A stretch of 26,925 bases of DNA, taken from assembly GCA_012514415.1 (NCBI GenBank), contig JAAZAH010000047.1, positions 1 to 26,925 on the forward strand, written 5' to 3'. The notes beneath the pieces were generated by a model. The model did no database searches and was not told where the DNA came from. It saw only the letters and a list, made by a program, of their open reading frames with translations. The DNA is from Sandaracinaceae bacterium (GTDB taxonomy: Bacteria > Myxococcota_A > Polyangia > Polyangiales > Houyiibacteriaceae). The translations under genes were made by a program, and so were the position numbers. Shown here piece by piece: positions 13,620 to 21,158 of the stretch; position 1 is the first letter of the stretch; each line of letters opens with the position of its first letter.

Positions 13620-16325
13620 ATGCAGCGACGATCTCCGAGACCTAAATCGCGCGTTTTCGAGATCGCGAAATGGAGCACCGCTAGGGGGGGGTTGGTTTTC
13701 GCCGGCCCTCATCTTTCGTTCATCGCGATCATGGTGGTTGCAATGAGCGCGGTGAGCCTAAGCGCGGGCTGCGGAGGGAAGGATCAGCTCAGCCATGAGG
13801 TCGAGGAGCGCGACCTCCCTCGCCCGGCCGAACCCACAGCCGAGATTTGTAACGGCCTCGACGAGGATCTCGACGGCGAGATCGATGAGGATTTCCGCGA
13901 CGCGGACGGCGCCTATCTTCACGACGCGCATTGCGGCGGATGCAACCGGCCGTGCGTTCCTCGGGGTGAAGCCGTCGCCAGAAGCGCCTGCCAGCGGGTC
14001 GAGGATCGCATTGTCTGCGCTGCGACCGAGTGTGCGCCCGGTTTCGGCCTGACTTCGCGGGGCTCTTGTGTTTCGCTCGCCCCCTATCTCTGCGTCGAGT
14101 GCTGGGAGGATGCCGATTGCGGACCCATCGAGGGAATGCGTTGCCTTCGTGTGGGAGGCGAATCGCGCTGCGTAAGTCCATGCGAATATGGATGTCCGAC
14201 GGGCTATGTTTGCGATGAGGCCGCAGCGGGCGAAGAGGGCTCGGGAGCGTGTATCCCCGCAGGCGGAAGCTGCGGCTGCGGGGAGCTCGATGAGTTCACG
14301 CTCTCTTGTGCCATGGAGACGCCGAGCGGCGAGCTCTGCTTTGGCATTGCGATCTGCCGCGAAGGCGAGCTCAGCGCGTGCGCCGGTGCGATCGAACGCT
14401 GCAATGGGCTCGACGACGATTGCGATGGGGTGATTGACAACGGTTTCATCAATGAGTTTGGGGCATATGCGCAGGATGAAAACTGCGGCGAATGCGGCAT
14501 CGATTGCACGAGGGAAAGCACCCCGGATGGTCCGCTCGTTTGCGGTGGAGATCCGTTCGCGCCGAGCTGCGTGCTCGACTGCGAAGATGCGCGCGATGGA
14601 CTCCACATCGGTGATTTCGTTGACGCGGACGGCCGAATTGAGAACGGCTGCGAATGCGAGATCCTTCGTTTTGACGACATGCCCGGACCGCTCCGAGCGC
14701 CAGAAGGTTTGCTCGACGCCAATTGCGATGGGGCCGACGGCGTTGTGGTCGAGAGCCTCTACGTCGCGCCGGACGGTGAAGATGGCGGACCCGGTTCACC
14801 GAGCCGTCCCCTCCGAACCATTGGCGAGGCCATCCGCCGCGCCGCCGATTCGATGGAAGGGCCGAACCCGCGGCGTTCGATTTTCATAGCGGGAGGAGAA
14901 TACGTCGAGAGCGTGAGGCTCATCGAGGGCGTGCGTCTCTATGGCGGATATCGGAGTGATTTCCGTGCGCTCGATCCAAACGCCTTTCGGACCGAGGTGA
15001 AGGCGCCACTCGAGGGCTCACCGCATGGTGGCGCGGCGCTGGTCGCTCATGGGATCGGCTTGTCGACCGATGCCGCGAGCGAGACGCGGATCGCCTGGAT
15101 TCATTTCATCGGACGCGACGCTTCGGCCGCAGCCCAAGCGGCGATCGGCGCCTATTTTGAGGGAACGGGAGCGGGGATCGTACTCGAGGGCGTGACGATT
15201 CGGACTGGACGCCCTGGATCCGGCAACCCGGGCGTGCGTGGGGCGCGGGGTGAGTCTCCCGCCTCGCCGGGGAGCGAGGGGGCGCCGCCCCGCGCCGCCG
15301 TCGAAGACATCTTCGATCGATGCATCGACCACTCGATTAACCGAGTCGCTGGCGGCGAGGGGGCAGCGCATCTCTGCGGTGAGGTCGATACGAGTGGCGG
15401 TCGCGGCGGCAGCGCGCATTGCCCGATCTACGGCCAACTTGCGGAAGCCGGGAGCCGCGGTGCGGGCCGAGGAGGCGGTTTCGGAGGTCATGGGGGCGAC
15501 AATACCTACGGTCCGATCCTCGGTGGCGGGTGTGGGACGCCCGATGGCCTCTGCTGCGGACTCGCCGATTATTACGTCCCGAACCCTTATTACTCACCGG
15601 CACCTGGGCAAAATGGAGCGCCAGGCCCGAACGGCGCCGAAGGCATCGGCTGCCTTGAGCCATTGGGGCGCTTTCGCGGTGGTGAATGGATTGCGGCCCG
15701 CGGAACGCGTGGAGGCGATGGCGGCCCCGGAAGCGGCGGTGGCGGTGGAGGGGCCGGCGGTGGAGTCGAGCTCGATTACGTCGAGGGTCGCTGTCCGTTC
15801 GTCGACGGCCTCGGCGGTGGAGGCGGCGGAGGAGGCGCCGGAGGTTGCGGCGGCGAGGGCGGCCGCGAAGGGTCCTCGGGAGGACTCGCTGCTGCGCTTG
15901 TCTTGAACTCCCCGGTGGGCATTCCGAGGATGGAGGGCGCACGCCTCGTTGCGGCCAATGGCGGCGATGGCGGCGATGGCGGAGTGGGAGGCGATGGTGG
16001 GCATGGCAGCGAAGGCGGGCTCGGTGGGAGCCTCCCCCGAGAGGAGCGGACGACGCTGACCCTCTCCGCCCCGACCGCAGGAGCCAAAGGCGGTGCCGGC
16101 GGCGGCGGCGGAAAAGGAGGCGGCGGAGGAGGAGGCTGCGGCGGTAGCTCGATCGCGCTCTATATCGTCGATGCCGGGGGAAGCGGCCCAGATGCGGCCG
16201 AGGTTGAAGCCATCCGAAACGCGAACGAGCTGATCGCGGGGCGCCCTGGGCGCGCTGGACGTGGAGGCGAAGGGCAGACGAACCAAGGCATGGAAGGAGT
16301 GGCTCATGATCTCCTCGTTCGCTAA
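13620..16325 (+). CDS. Large lipoprotein: MopE-like Cys-rich motifs, beta-helix, Gly-rich C-terminus
   Basis: 901 residues. A long N-region and hydrophobic segment (about 30-50) end in LSAGC, giving probable lipid-anchored C51. Residues 75-350 are Cys-rich and contain two putative metal-binding motifs of the CNGLDxDxDGxxDxxF type (77-92 and 261-276), as in MopE-like myxobacterial proteins; the first copy lacks its inner Cys (DEDLDG). Residues about 379-530 have the YVAPDGEDG..SPSRPLRTIGEAI pattern of DUF1565/parallel beta-helix proteins. From about 530 to the end it is dominated by Gly-Gly-X and Gly-Asp-Gly-Gly runs interrupted by Cys-containing islands. The aspartate-rich motifs probably bind Ca2+. 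It is surface- or periplasm-exposed, probably structural or adhesive. ATG 13620 is used; TTG 13608 is possible. It overlaps the next paralogue by 20 bases. Confidence 0.88.
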   Translation: MQRRSPRPKSRVFEIAKWSTARGGLVFAGPHLSFIAIMVVAMSAVSLSAGCGGKDQLSHEVEERDLPRPAEPTAEICNGLDEDLDGEIDEDFRDADGAYLHDAHCGGCNRPCVPRGEAVARSACQRVEDRIVCAATECAPGFGLTSRGSCVSLAPYLCVECWEDADCGPIEGMRCLRVGGESRCVSPCEYGCPTGYVCDEAAAGEEGSGACIPAGGSCGCGELDEFTLSCAMETPSGELCFGIAICREGELSACAGAIERCNGLDDDCDGVIDNGFINEFGAYAQDENCGECGIDCTRESTPDGPLVCGGDPFAPSCVLDCEDARDGLHIGDFVDADGRIENGCECEILRFDDMPGPLRAPEGLLDANCDGADGVVVESLYVAPDGEDGGPGSPSRPLRTIGEAIRRAADSMEGPNPRRSIFIAGGEYVESVRLIEGVRLYGGYRSDFRALDPNAFRTEVKAPLEGSPHGGAALVAHGIGLSTDAASETRIAWIHFIGRDASAAAQAAIGAYFEGTGAGIVLEGVTIRTGRPGSGNPGVRGARGESPASPGSEGAPPRAAVEDIFDRCIDHSINRVAGGEGAAHLCGEVDTSGGRGGSAHCPIYGQLAEAGSRGAGRGGGFGGHGGDNTYGPILGGGCGTPDGLCCGLADYYVPNPYYSPAPGQNGAPGPNGAEGIGCLEPLGRFRGGEWIAARGTRGGDGGPGSGGGGGGAGGGVELDYVEGRCPFVDGLGGGGGGGGAGGCGGEGGREGSSGGLAAALVLNSPVGIPRMEGARLVAANGGDGGDGGVGGDGGHGSEGGLGGSLPREERTTLTLSAPTAGAKGGAGGGGGKGGGGGGGCGGSSIALYIVDAGGSGPDAAEVEAIRNANELIAGRPGRAGRGGEGQTNQGMEGVAHDLLVR
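15690..16150 (+). repeat. Gly-codon-rich repetitive coding tract (first lipoprotein)
   Basis: Degenerate GGN/GGCGGN triplets encode long Gly-Gly-X runs such as GGGGGGGAGGGVE and GGDGGDGGVGGDGG. The DNA repeat is imperfect at the third codon position, which points to protein-level selection rather than recent microsatellite growth. Antisense frames here are Pro/Ala/Ser-rich artefacts. Confidence 0.75.
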
Positions 16326-18867
16326 GCGCTCGCCCCTTTGGGGGGCACCGTCGAGGCGCTGGCTTATGGCGCTCATGGCCGCCCTCGGGCTCTTATCGCT
16401 CCATGCGTGCTCTAAGAGCGAGCTCTGCGGCGACGCCGAGCTTTGCAATTATCGCGACGACGATTGCGATGGGGAGATCGACGAAGACTTCCGAGACGAC
16501 GCCGGGAGATATCACCTCACCGAGCACTGTGGCGGATGCGAGATCAACTGCCGCGAGCAATTCCCGAGTGCGAGCGAGGTGGCCTGCATCGTCGACGAGG
16601 AAGGGGCGCGTTGTGCGATCGTCTCATGTCCGAGCGGAAGCTTCCTCGAGGACGGTGAGCGCTGCGTTCCTGAGCTTCCCGTTCTCTGCCTTCCATGCGC
16701 CGTAGATGAAGACTGCTCGTTCCGCGATCCGAGCGCGCGATGTGCGGACGGGCGCTGTCTTCCCTCCTGCGAAGCCCGTGGCTGCCCCGCCGGCTTTTCC
16801 TGCGATGTGGAGAGCCACGAGTGTGTTTTTACAGACGCGCATGTCGATCCCTGCCTTTGCCCCGATTCGGTTGGTGAGCTCGAGATCGCTTGCCTTGTCG
16901 ACGGGCCGCACGGTCGCTGTGAAGGGCTCCGCCACTGCGCTTCGGGAGTCCTCGGCGAATGCACGGTCATCACCGAAGAGATCTGCAACGGCCTCGACGA
17001 TAACTGCGACGGCCAGATCGACGAAGGCTTTCGCGATGAACTCGGCCGCTATGTGCACGAGGCGCACTGCGGGGCGTGCGATGCTCCCTGCGTCGCACCC
17101 GGCCCGAATATGCGCTCGCGCTGCGAGATCGATGTGAGCGGTCGGCCGCACTGTGCCTTCGAATGCGATGAAGGCTTCGTCGATGTCGACGGCTACCTTG
17201 CCACGGGCTGTGAGTGTGAGCTCTGGCTTGGCGAGGGGCCGCCTCCCTCGGCGGGGGGCGATCACGATTGCGACGGGATCCCGGACGAGACGGATGATTT
17301 TATCTACGTCTCAGTCAACGGGAGCGACCATGGGGCAGGGACGCTCGAGGAGCCGATGCGCACCTTGTCCGCTGCGATCCTCCGGGCCGAACTTACCGGA
17401 AAGGACGTGCTGGTGAGTCAGGGCGATTATCGGGGGCTCGTCATGCTCCGCGATGGGGTGAGTGTTTACGGCGGCTATCAAGAGGGCTTTGGCGATCGCG
17501 ATCTTGGGCTCTATCCCGTGCGCATCTTGGCCGAGGGACCCTCGATGCCGGCGCTTCGCGCGCAGCCCATCACCTCTTCGACCACCGTCGAGGGCCTAAC
17601 CATCGTCGGGAGTGAGGGGCTCCCGGGCGAAGGAAGCACCGCTGTTTATCTCGACTCGCCAAGCTCGGGCCTCGTTTTTCGTGATGTGCTTATCCTCGCC
17701 GCTCCGGGTGGCGATGGCGCCCGCGGCGCAAGTTCCGTCGAGCACCTTGGCGAGCTTGGGTTTTCCACGCTTCGCGATCTGGATGGCGAAGATGGGACAC
17801 CTGGTGCTCATGCCCCGAATGCCGCTTGTCGCACCATCGGCGGGGGGCGAGGCGGGCAAAAGTCTTGCGGAGGCATCCGCGTTTCTGGCGGCGATGGCGC
17901 CGATGGGAACTGCCCCACTCTCGGCTGCCGCTACGGCGATCCTTGCGGCAACTCCGGCTGCACCGATTACATGATCGGCGGGAGATGCGACTATGAGCGT
18001 ATGCTGAGTGAGGCGGTGCCCCATCCTTCGGCTGAAGATGGCGAGGGACCGCTGGGCGGGAAGGCTGGGGAGGTTTCGTATAGCTCGGTGACCAATTGGG
18101 GCGTCTGCAACTATTGCGATAACAATCCCACGCTCAATCGCGAAGGGCAGGATGGCGAACGGGGCGGCGATGGATCGGACGGTGTGGCCGGGCTGGGCTG
18201 TGAGGAGGGGATCGAGTTCGATCCCGCGCGGGGCTTGCTCCGGGGGAGCCGCGGGCTCGATGGGGCGCCGGGGATGCACGGCAGCGGCGGCGGAGGAGGT
18301 TCATCCGGCGGCGGATACAGTGTGATCGCCGGGACGAGCGGGAGCTGCAGCGATCGACCGGGCGGAGGTGGTGGTGGCGCGGGAAGCGGCGGGTGCGGCG
18401 CGCCGCGAACGACGGGCGGCGAGGGCGGAGGTGCCTCCGTTGGCGTTTTGGTTCGCCTCCTTCCCGGCGCGTTTGGCCCACGGTTTGAAAATACGCGCGT
18501 TGTTACGGCGTCGGGAGGCTTTGGTGGAGACGGCGGCGATGGCGCCGCCGGAGGCCATGCAGGGACTGGCGCTGCGGGCGGAGGCGCTGAGTTTTGGTGC
18601 ACGCATCGCGGCGGGCGCGGGGGTGACGGCGGGCGCGGCGGTGCGGCCGGAGGCGGTGGGGGCGGCTGCGGAGGAGGGAGCCACGCCGTCGTGCTCCTCT
18701 CGGAGGATGTTCCCAAAGCCTATGTGAACGACCTCGAGCTGGGGCTCGTCGTCGATCGCGCTGGCGTCGGTGGGCGCGGAGGACGCGGAGGACGCAGCCC
18801 TGGGCAAGAGGGAAGCGCGGGGAGCCGCGGGAGCGACGCCGCGATTCAGATCCTTTCGGGACTTTGA
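16306..18867 (+). CDS. Large lipoprotein paralogue: MopE-like Cys-rich motifs, beta-helix, Gly-rich C-terminus
   Basis: 853 residues and the same architecture as the preceding gene, so it is a tandem paralogue. The signal segment is about 17-34, with lipobox LHAC at C35. Two complete Cys/Asp motifs are at 47-62 (CNYRDDDCDGEIDEDF) and 227-242 (CNGLDDNCDGQIDEGF), followed by GCECE (about 301-305). A DUF1565/beta-helix-like start is at about 333 (YVSVNGSDHGAGTLEEPMRTL), and (Gly-Gly-X)-rich sequence runs from about 490 to the end with Cys islands. The ATG at 16306 has AGGAG seven bases upstream and lies within the end of the first gene, so translation is probably coupled. Both proteins should be exported and anchored in the envelope. 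The role (metal binding, adhesion, sheath or matrix) is inference only. Confidence 0.9.
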   Translation: MISSFAKRSPLWGAPSRRWLMALMAALGLLSLHACSKSELCGDAELCNYRDDDCDGEIDEDFRDDAGRYHLTEHCGGCEINCREQFPSASEVACIVDEEGARCAIVSCPSGSFLEDGERCVPELPVLCLPCAVDEDCSFRDPSARCADGRCLPSCEARGCPAGFSCDVESHECVFTDAHVDPCLCPDSVGELEIACLVDGPHGRCEGLRHCASGVLGECTVITEEICNGLDDNCDGQIDEGFRDELGRYVHEAHCGACDAPCVAPGPNMRSRCEIDVSGRPHCAFECDEGFVDVDGYLATGCECELWLGEGPPPSAGGDHDCDGIPDETDDFIYVSVNGSDHGAGTLEEPMRTLSAAILRAELTGKDVLVSQGDYRGLVMLRDGVSVYGGYQEGFGDRDLGLYPVRILAEGPSMPALRAQPITSSTTVEGLTIVGSEGLPGEGSTAVYLDSPSSGLVFRDVLILAAPGGDGARGASSVEHLGELGFSTLRDLDGEDGTPGAHAPNAACRTIGGGRGGQKSCGGIRVSGGDGADGNCPTLGCRYGDPCGNSGCTDYMIGGRCDYERMLSEAVPHPSAEDGEGPLGGKAGEVSYSSVTNWGVCNYCDNNPTLNREGQDGERGGDGSDGVAGLGCEEGIEFDPARGLLRGSRGLDGAPGMHGSGGGGGSSGGGYSVIAGTSGSCSDRPGGGGGGAGSGGCGAPRTTGGEGGGASVGVLVRLLPGAFGPRFENTRVVTASGGFGGDGGDGAAGGHAGTGAAGGGAEFWCTHRGGRGGDGGRGGAAGGGGGGCGGGSHAVVLLSEDVPKAYVNDLELGLVVDRAGVGGRGGRGGRSPGQEGSAGSRGSDAAIQILSGL
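18271..18845 (+). repeat. Gly-codon-rich repetitive coding tract (second lipoprotein)
   Basis: Imperfect GGN-rich coding repeat giving Gly-Gly-X runs such as GGGGGGAGSGGCGAP and GGFGGDGGDGAAGG. It parallels the tract in the upstream paralogue, which suggests both C-terminal regions arose before or by the gene duplication. Confidence 0.75.
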
Positions 18868-18889
18868 TCGCTCGAGTCGCGCGGGGGCT

Positions 18890-18915
18890 CGAGGCCTCGT
18901 GGAGGCTCGGCTTTT
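18890..18915 (+). terminator. Candidate terminator after the lipoprotein pair
   Basis: CGAG(G)CCTC and GAGGCTCG pair over eight base pairs with a one-base bulge around a GTG loop, followed by GCTTTTG. It lies 23 bases after the stop of the second lipoprotein. The T-tract is short, so efficiency is uncertain. Confidence 0.5.
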
Positions 18916-18947
18916 GACCTTTCGCTTGCCGCGCGACAGCATCTAGG

Positions 18948-19496
18948 ATGGCCTACGTCCCGCCCTTTGATTATTCGCGCCAGGAGATCAAGGAGGAGCT
19001 CGATCGCATCCGGCATCCGATGCGGGTGGTGATCGATCGCGCGAAGAATCCCTTCAATGTCGGAGCGATCATCCGGACGGCGCACTCTTTTTTACCCAAG
19101 GAGATCGTCCTCGTCGGAACGGAGCCTTGGTATGAGCGCGCGGCGATGGGCATGCACCGCTACGAAAACATCCGCGATGTGGAGAGCATCGAAGCCTTCC
19201 TCGAGCTCGTCCGCGCCGAAGGGTGGAAGCTCTCTTGTTTTGAGAAGGACGAGGCGAGCGTCGGACTCTGGGATGCCGAGCTTCCTGAGGATGCCGTCCT
19301 CGTTTTTGGAAACGAAGACAGCGGAGTCGACCCGCGCATCCTCGAAGTCGCCCACGAAACAATCGCCATTCCGATGTACGGCATCAACCACAGCTATCCT
19401 ATCAGCGTTGCCGCGGGCATGGGCCTCGCGGAGTGGGCGCGCCGGCGATATGAAGCCGGACGCACGGTCATTCCGCGCACTCCGATCGAGCGATGA
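18948..19496 (+). CDS. SpoU/TrmH-family RNA 2'-O-methyltransferase
   Basis: 182 residues, a catalytic SPOUT domain without an added RNA-binding domain. Motif 1 is NPFNVGAIIRTA (34-45, with R43), motif 2 is LVFGNEDSGVDPRIL (118-132), and motif 3 is IPMYGINHSYPISVAAGMG (141-159). It should transfer methyl from S-adenosylmethionine to a ribose 2'-OH of tRNA or rRNA, as a trefoil-knot dimer. In motif 3 the common SLNVS is replaced by SYPIS, so the usual Asn is absent; a subgroup of the family appears to have this form. The target nucleotide is unknown. It lies just upstream of three tRNA genes, but that may be chance. ATG 18948 is preceded by AGGA at only 2-3 bases. Confidence 0.88.
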   Translation: MAYVPPFDYSRQEIKEELDRIRHPMRVVIDRAKNPFNVGAIIRTAHSFLPKEIVLVGTEPWYERAAMGMHRYENIRDVESIEAFLELVRAEGWKLSCFEKDEASVGLWDAELPEDAVLVFGNEDSGVDPRILEVAHETIAIPMYGINHSYPISVAAGMGLAEWARRRYEAGRTVIPRTPIER

Positions 19497-19517
19497 ACGC
19501 CAATTTTCGGGCAATTG

Positions 19518-19546
19518 TTGACACTAAGACCCGAAAGACCTTCAAT
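19518..19546 (+). promoter_or_regulatory. Candidate promoter upstream of the tRNA array (distal)
   Basis: A perfect -35 TTGACA (19518-19523) is followed after 17 bases by TTCAAT (19541-19546), a 4/6 match to the -10 consensus. It lies about 75-100 bases before tRNA-His. Confidence 0.5.
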
Positions 19547-19571
19547 TCTTCGAGATGCGGGTGATTTTTTC

Positions 19572-19599
19572 TTGCATCTCCCCTTTGTCGGATTATATT
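19572..19599 (+). promoter_or_regulatory. Candidate promoter upstream of the tRNA array (proximal)
   Basis: TTGCAT (19572-19577), a 16-base spacer and TATATT (19594-19599) stand 18 bases before tRNA-His. The following bases CCGCGTCCG are GC-rich, as in the discriminators of stringently controlled stable-RNA promoters. This is the better placed of the two candidates. Confidence 0.55.
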
Positions 19600-19616
19600 C
19601 CGCGTCCGTTCTTCTG

Positions 19617-19692
19617 GTGGCTGTAGCTCAGTCGGTAGAGCACTGGATTGTGGCTCCGGTTGTCGCGGGTTCAAGTCCCGTCAGTCACCCCA
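19617..19692 (+). tRNA. tRNA-His (anticodon GTG)
   Basis: Complete cloverleaf: acceptor GTGGCTG pairs with CAGTCAC (one G-U), and anticodon GTG is at 19650-19652 in loop TTGTGGC. The TpsiC arm carries GTTCAAG and CCA is encoded (19690-19692). Discriminator C73 (19689) and a G at 19616 form the G-1:C73 pair that is the identity mark of tRNA-His. Confidence 0.97.
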
Positions 19693-19759
19693 AGCCGCCT
19701 ACGGGCGGGCTCTTTCAAAACTTAGCTCTGAATCACGCGCCTCCTTCGGGAGACGCTAT

Positions 19760-19836
19760 GCACCCGTAGCTCAGCTGGATAGAGCGTCGGACTTCGAATC
19801 CGCAGGTCGTAGGTTCGAATCCTGCCGGGTGCGCCA
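19760..19836 (+). tRNA. tRNA-Arg (anticodon TCG)
   Basis: Complete cloverleaf: acceptor GCACCCG pairs with CGGGTGC, anticodon TCG is at 19794-19796 in loop CTTCGAA, discriminator is G, and CCA is encoded (19834-19836). The outer base pair of the anticodon stem (27-43) is a T-C mismatch. It would read CGN codons. Confidence 0.95.
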
Positions 19837-19857
19837 ATGCCCACTCGGGCACCATTC

Positions 19858-19930
19858 GGGTCGTTAGCTCAGCTGGTAGAGCAGTGGACTCTTAATCCAT
19901 AGGCCGAAGGTTCGAATCCTTCACGACCCA
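19858..19930 (+). tRNA. tRNA-Lys (anticodon CTT)
   Basis: Complete cloverleaf: acceptor GGGTCGT pairs with ACGACCC, anticodon CTT is at 19891-19893 in loop CTCTTAA, and discriminator A is at 19930. The following bases are CCC, so CCA is not fully encoded and must be made by CCA-adding enzyme, unlike the other two tRNAs here. It reads AAG. Confidence 0.95.
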
Positions 19931-19985
19931 CCCCGATTTCAAATCCTTACTTGTACCGCTCGTTTATTGGGCGGACCACACCGAA

Positions 19986-20022
19986 CTCAGCCGGCGCTCT
20001 CCATGCGCCGGCTGAGGCGTTT
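19986..20022 (+). terminator. Terminator of the tRNA operon
   Basis: CTCAGCCGGCGC (19986-19997) and GCGCCGGCTGAG (20005-20016) form a perfect 12-bp stem with a 7-base loop, followed by GCGTTT. It lies 55 bases past tRNA-Lys. The T-run is short but the stem is very strong. The remaining 125 bases to hemB hold no feature I can identify. Confidence 0.75.
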
Positions 20023-20147
20023 AAAGCTCATGAGGGCGGCGTGGGGCGCCGAGGGAGTCCACGACGAACGGCGATGATTGCGCTGCTCCTTATCCGGCTT
20101 TGCGGGAGCGCATGGCCCACTTCGCTTTGGAGCGCTAGGCTCTCTTT

Positions 20148-21158
20148 ATGTCACGACATCCGCTTTTGAGGCCTCGCCGTCTCCGCCGCCTTGCCGCGTT
20201 CCGTCAGCTTGTTGCCGAAAGCTCCCTCTCGCCGAGCGACCTGATCTATCCCGTTTTCATCCTCGAAGGTGAAAAGGCGCGTGAGCCGATCCACTCCATG
20301 CCGGGTATCGAGCGTCTCAGTGTCGACCTCCTTCTCGAACAGCTCGAAGAGGTCGTCGAGCTTGGAATCCCCGCGGTGGCGCTCTTCCCCGTCGTCGGTG
20401 CCGAGGCCAAATCCGAGCTTGCTGAAGAAGCCTATCGTGACGATAACCTCGTCAGCCGTGCAATCGGCGCCATCAAAGCACGCTTCCCCGGGCTCCTTGT
20501 GATCGCGGATATCGCGCTTGATCCGTATACGAGCCACGGACAAGACGGGATCATGAGCGATGGGGTGATCCTCAATGACGAGACCGTTGCCGTGCTCGTG
20601 CGTCAGGCGCTCACGTGCGCGAAGGCGGGAGCCGATATCGTCGCGCCCTCCGACATGATGGACGGAAGGATCCTCGCCATCCGTGAGGCGTTGGAGAGCG
20701 AGGGCTTTTCGGAAACGGCGATCCTCGCGTATTCAGCGAAATATGCCTCGAGTTTTTATGGGCCTTTCCGCGACGCTGTGGGGTCGGCTGCGAACCTCGG
20801 GGCGGCCGATAAAAAAACTTATCAGATGGATCCCGCCAATAGCGATGAGGCGATCCGTGAGGTTGTCCTCGACCTCGAAGAAGGCGCCGATATGGTGATG
20901 GTCAAGCCCGGTTTGCCCTATCTCGATATCGTCCGCCGCGTAAAGAGCGAGCTTGGAGTCCCGACGTTCGCCTATCATGTGAGCGGGGAGTTTGCGATGC
21001 TCAAGGCGGCCGCGACCCAAGGATGGCTCGATTACGAAGCGACGCTGATGGAGTCGCTCCTCTGCTTCAAGCGCGCGGGCGCGGATGCGATCCTCACCTA
21101 TGGAGCGATCGACGCGGCACGGCTCCTCCGAGCGCAAGGGCGCGGCTCAGCCGTCTAA
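20148..21158 (+). CDS. hemB: Delta-aminolevulinic acid dehydratase (porphobilinogen synthase)
   Basis: 336 residues, full length. It condenses two 5-aminolevulinate molecules to porphobilinogen in tetrapyrrole synthesis. Schiff-base lysines are K198 (AYSAKYASSFYGPFRDA) and K253 (MVKPGLPYLD). The metal-site region reads ADIALDPYTSHGQDG, with D121 and D125 replacing the cysteines of Zn enzymes, so this is the Mg2+-dependent/cysteine-free type. The common HGHDG appears as HGQDG. ATG 20148 gives the normal N terminus; no Shine-Dalgarno is evident. The gene converges with the lipoprotein gene of the pigment cluster and overlaps it by 12 bases. Confidence 0.97.
   Translation: MSRHPLLRPRRLRRLAAFRQLVAESSLSPSDLIYPVFILEGEKAREPIHSMPGIERLSVDLLLEQLEEVVELGIPAVALFPVVGAEAKSELAEEAYRDDNLVSRAIGAIKARFPGLLVIADIALDPYTSHGQDGIMSDGVILNDETVAVLVRQALTCAKAGADIVAPSDMMDGRILAIREALESEGFSETAILAYSAKYASSFYGPFRDAVGSAANLGAADKKTYQMDPANSDEAIREVVLDLEEGADMVMVKPGLPYLDIVRRVKSELGVPTFAYHVSGEFAMLKAAATQGWLDYEATLMESLLCFKRAGADAILTYGAIDAARLLRAQGRGSAV

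Noticed and set aside
13496..13678. Longer N terminus of the histone-tailed regulator
   Set aside because: ATG 13495 has a strong ribosome binding site and starts just before the receiver-like domain; the extension would cross the divergent promoter region.
15594..16448. Long - strand frames opposite the Gly-rich tracts (also near 18111-18716)
   Set aside because: GGN codons read backwards give Pro/Ala/Ser-rich open frames without stops; no start signals or motifs support them.
15690..18845. Repetitive DNA considered as a CRISPR array or tandem satellite
   Set aside because: The repeats are degenerate GGN codons in frame within lipoprotein genes, with no constant repeat-spacer unit.
19616..20022. 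tRNA genes as an integration (att) site for a mobile element
   Set aside because: No integrase gene and no repeated tRNA 3' end are visible nearby; flanking genes are ordinary housekeeping genes.
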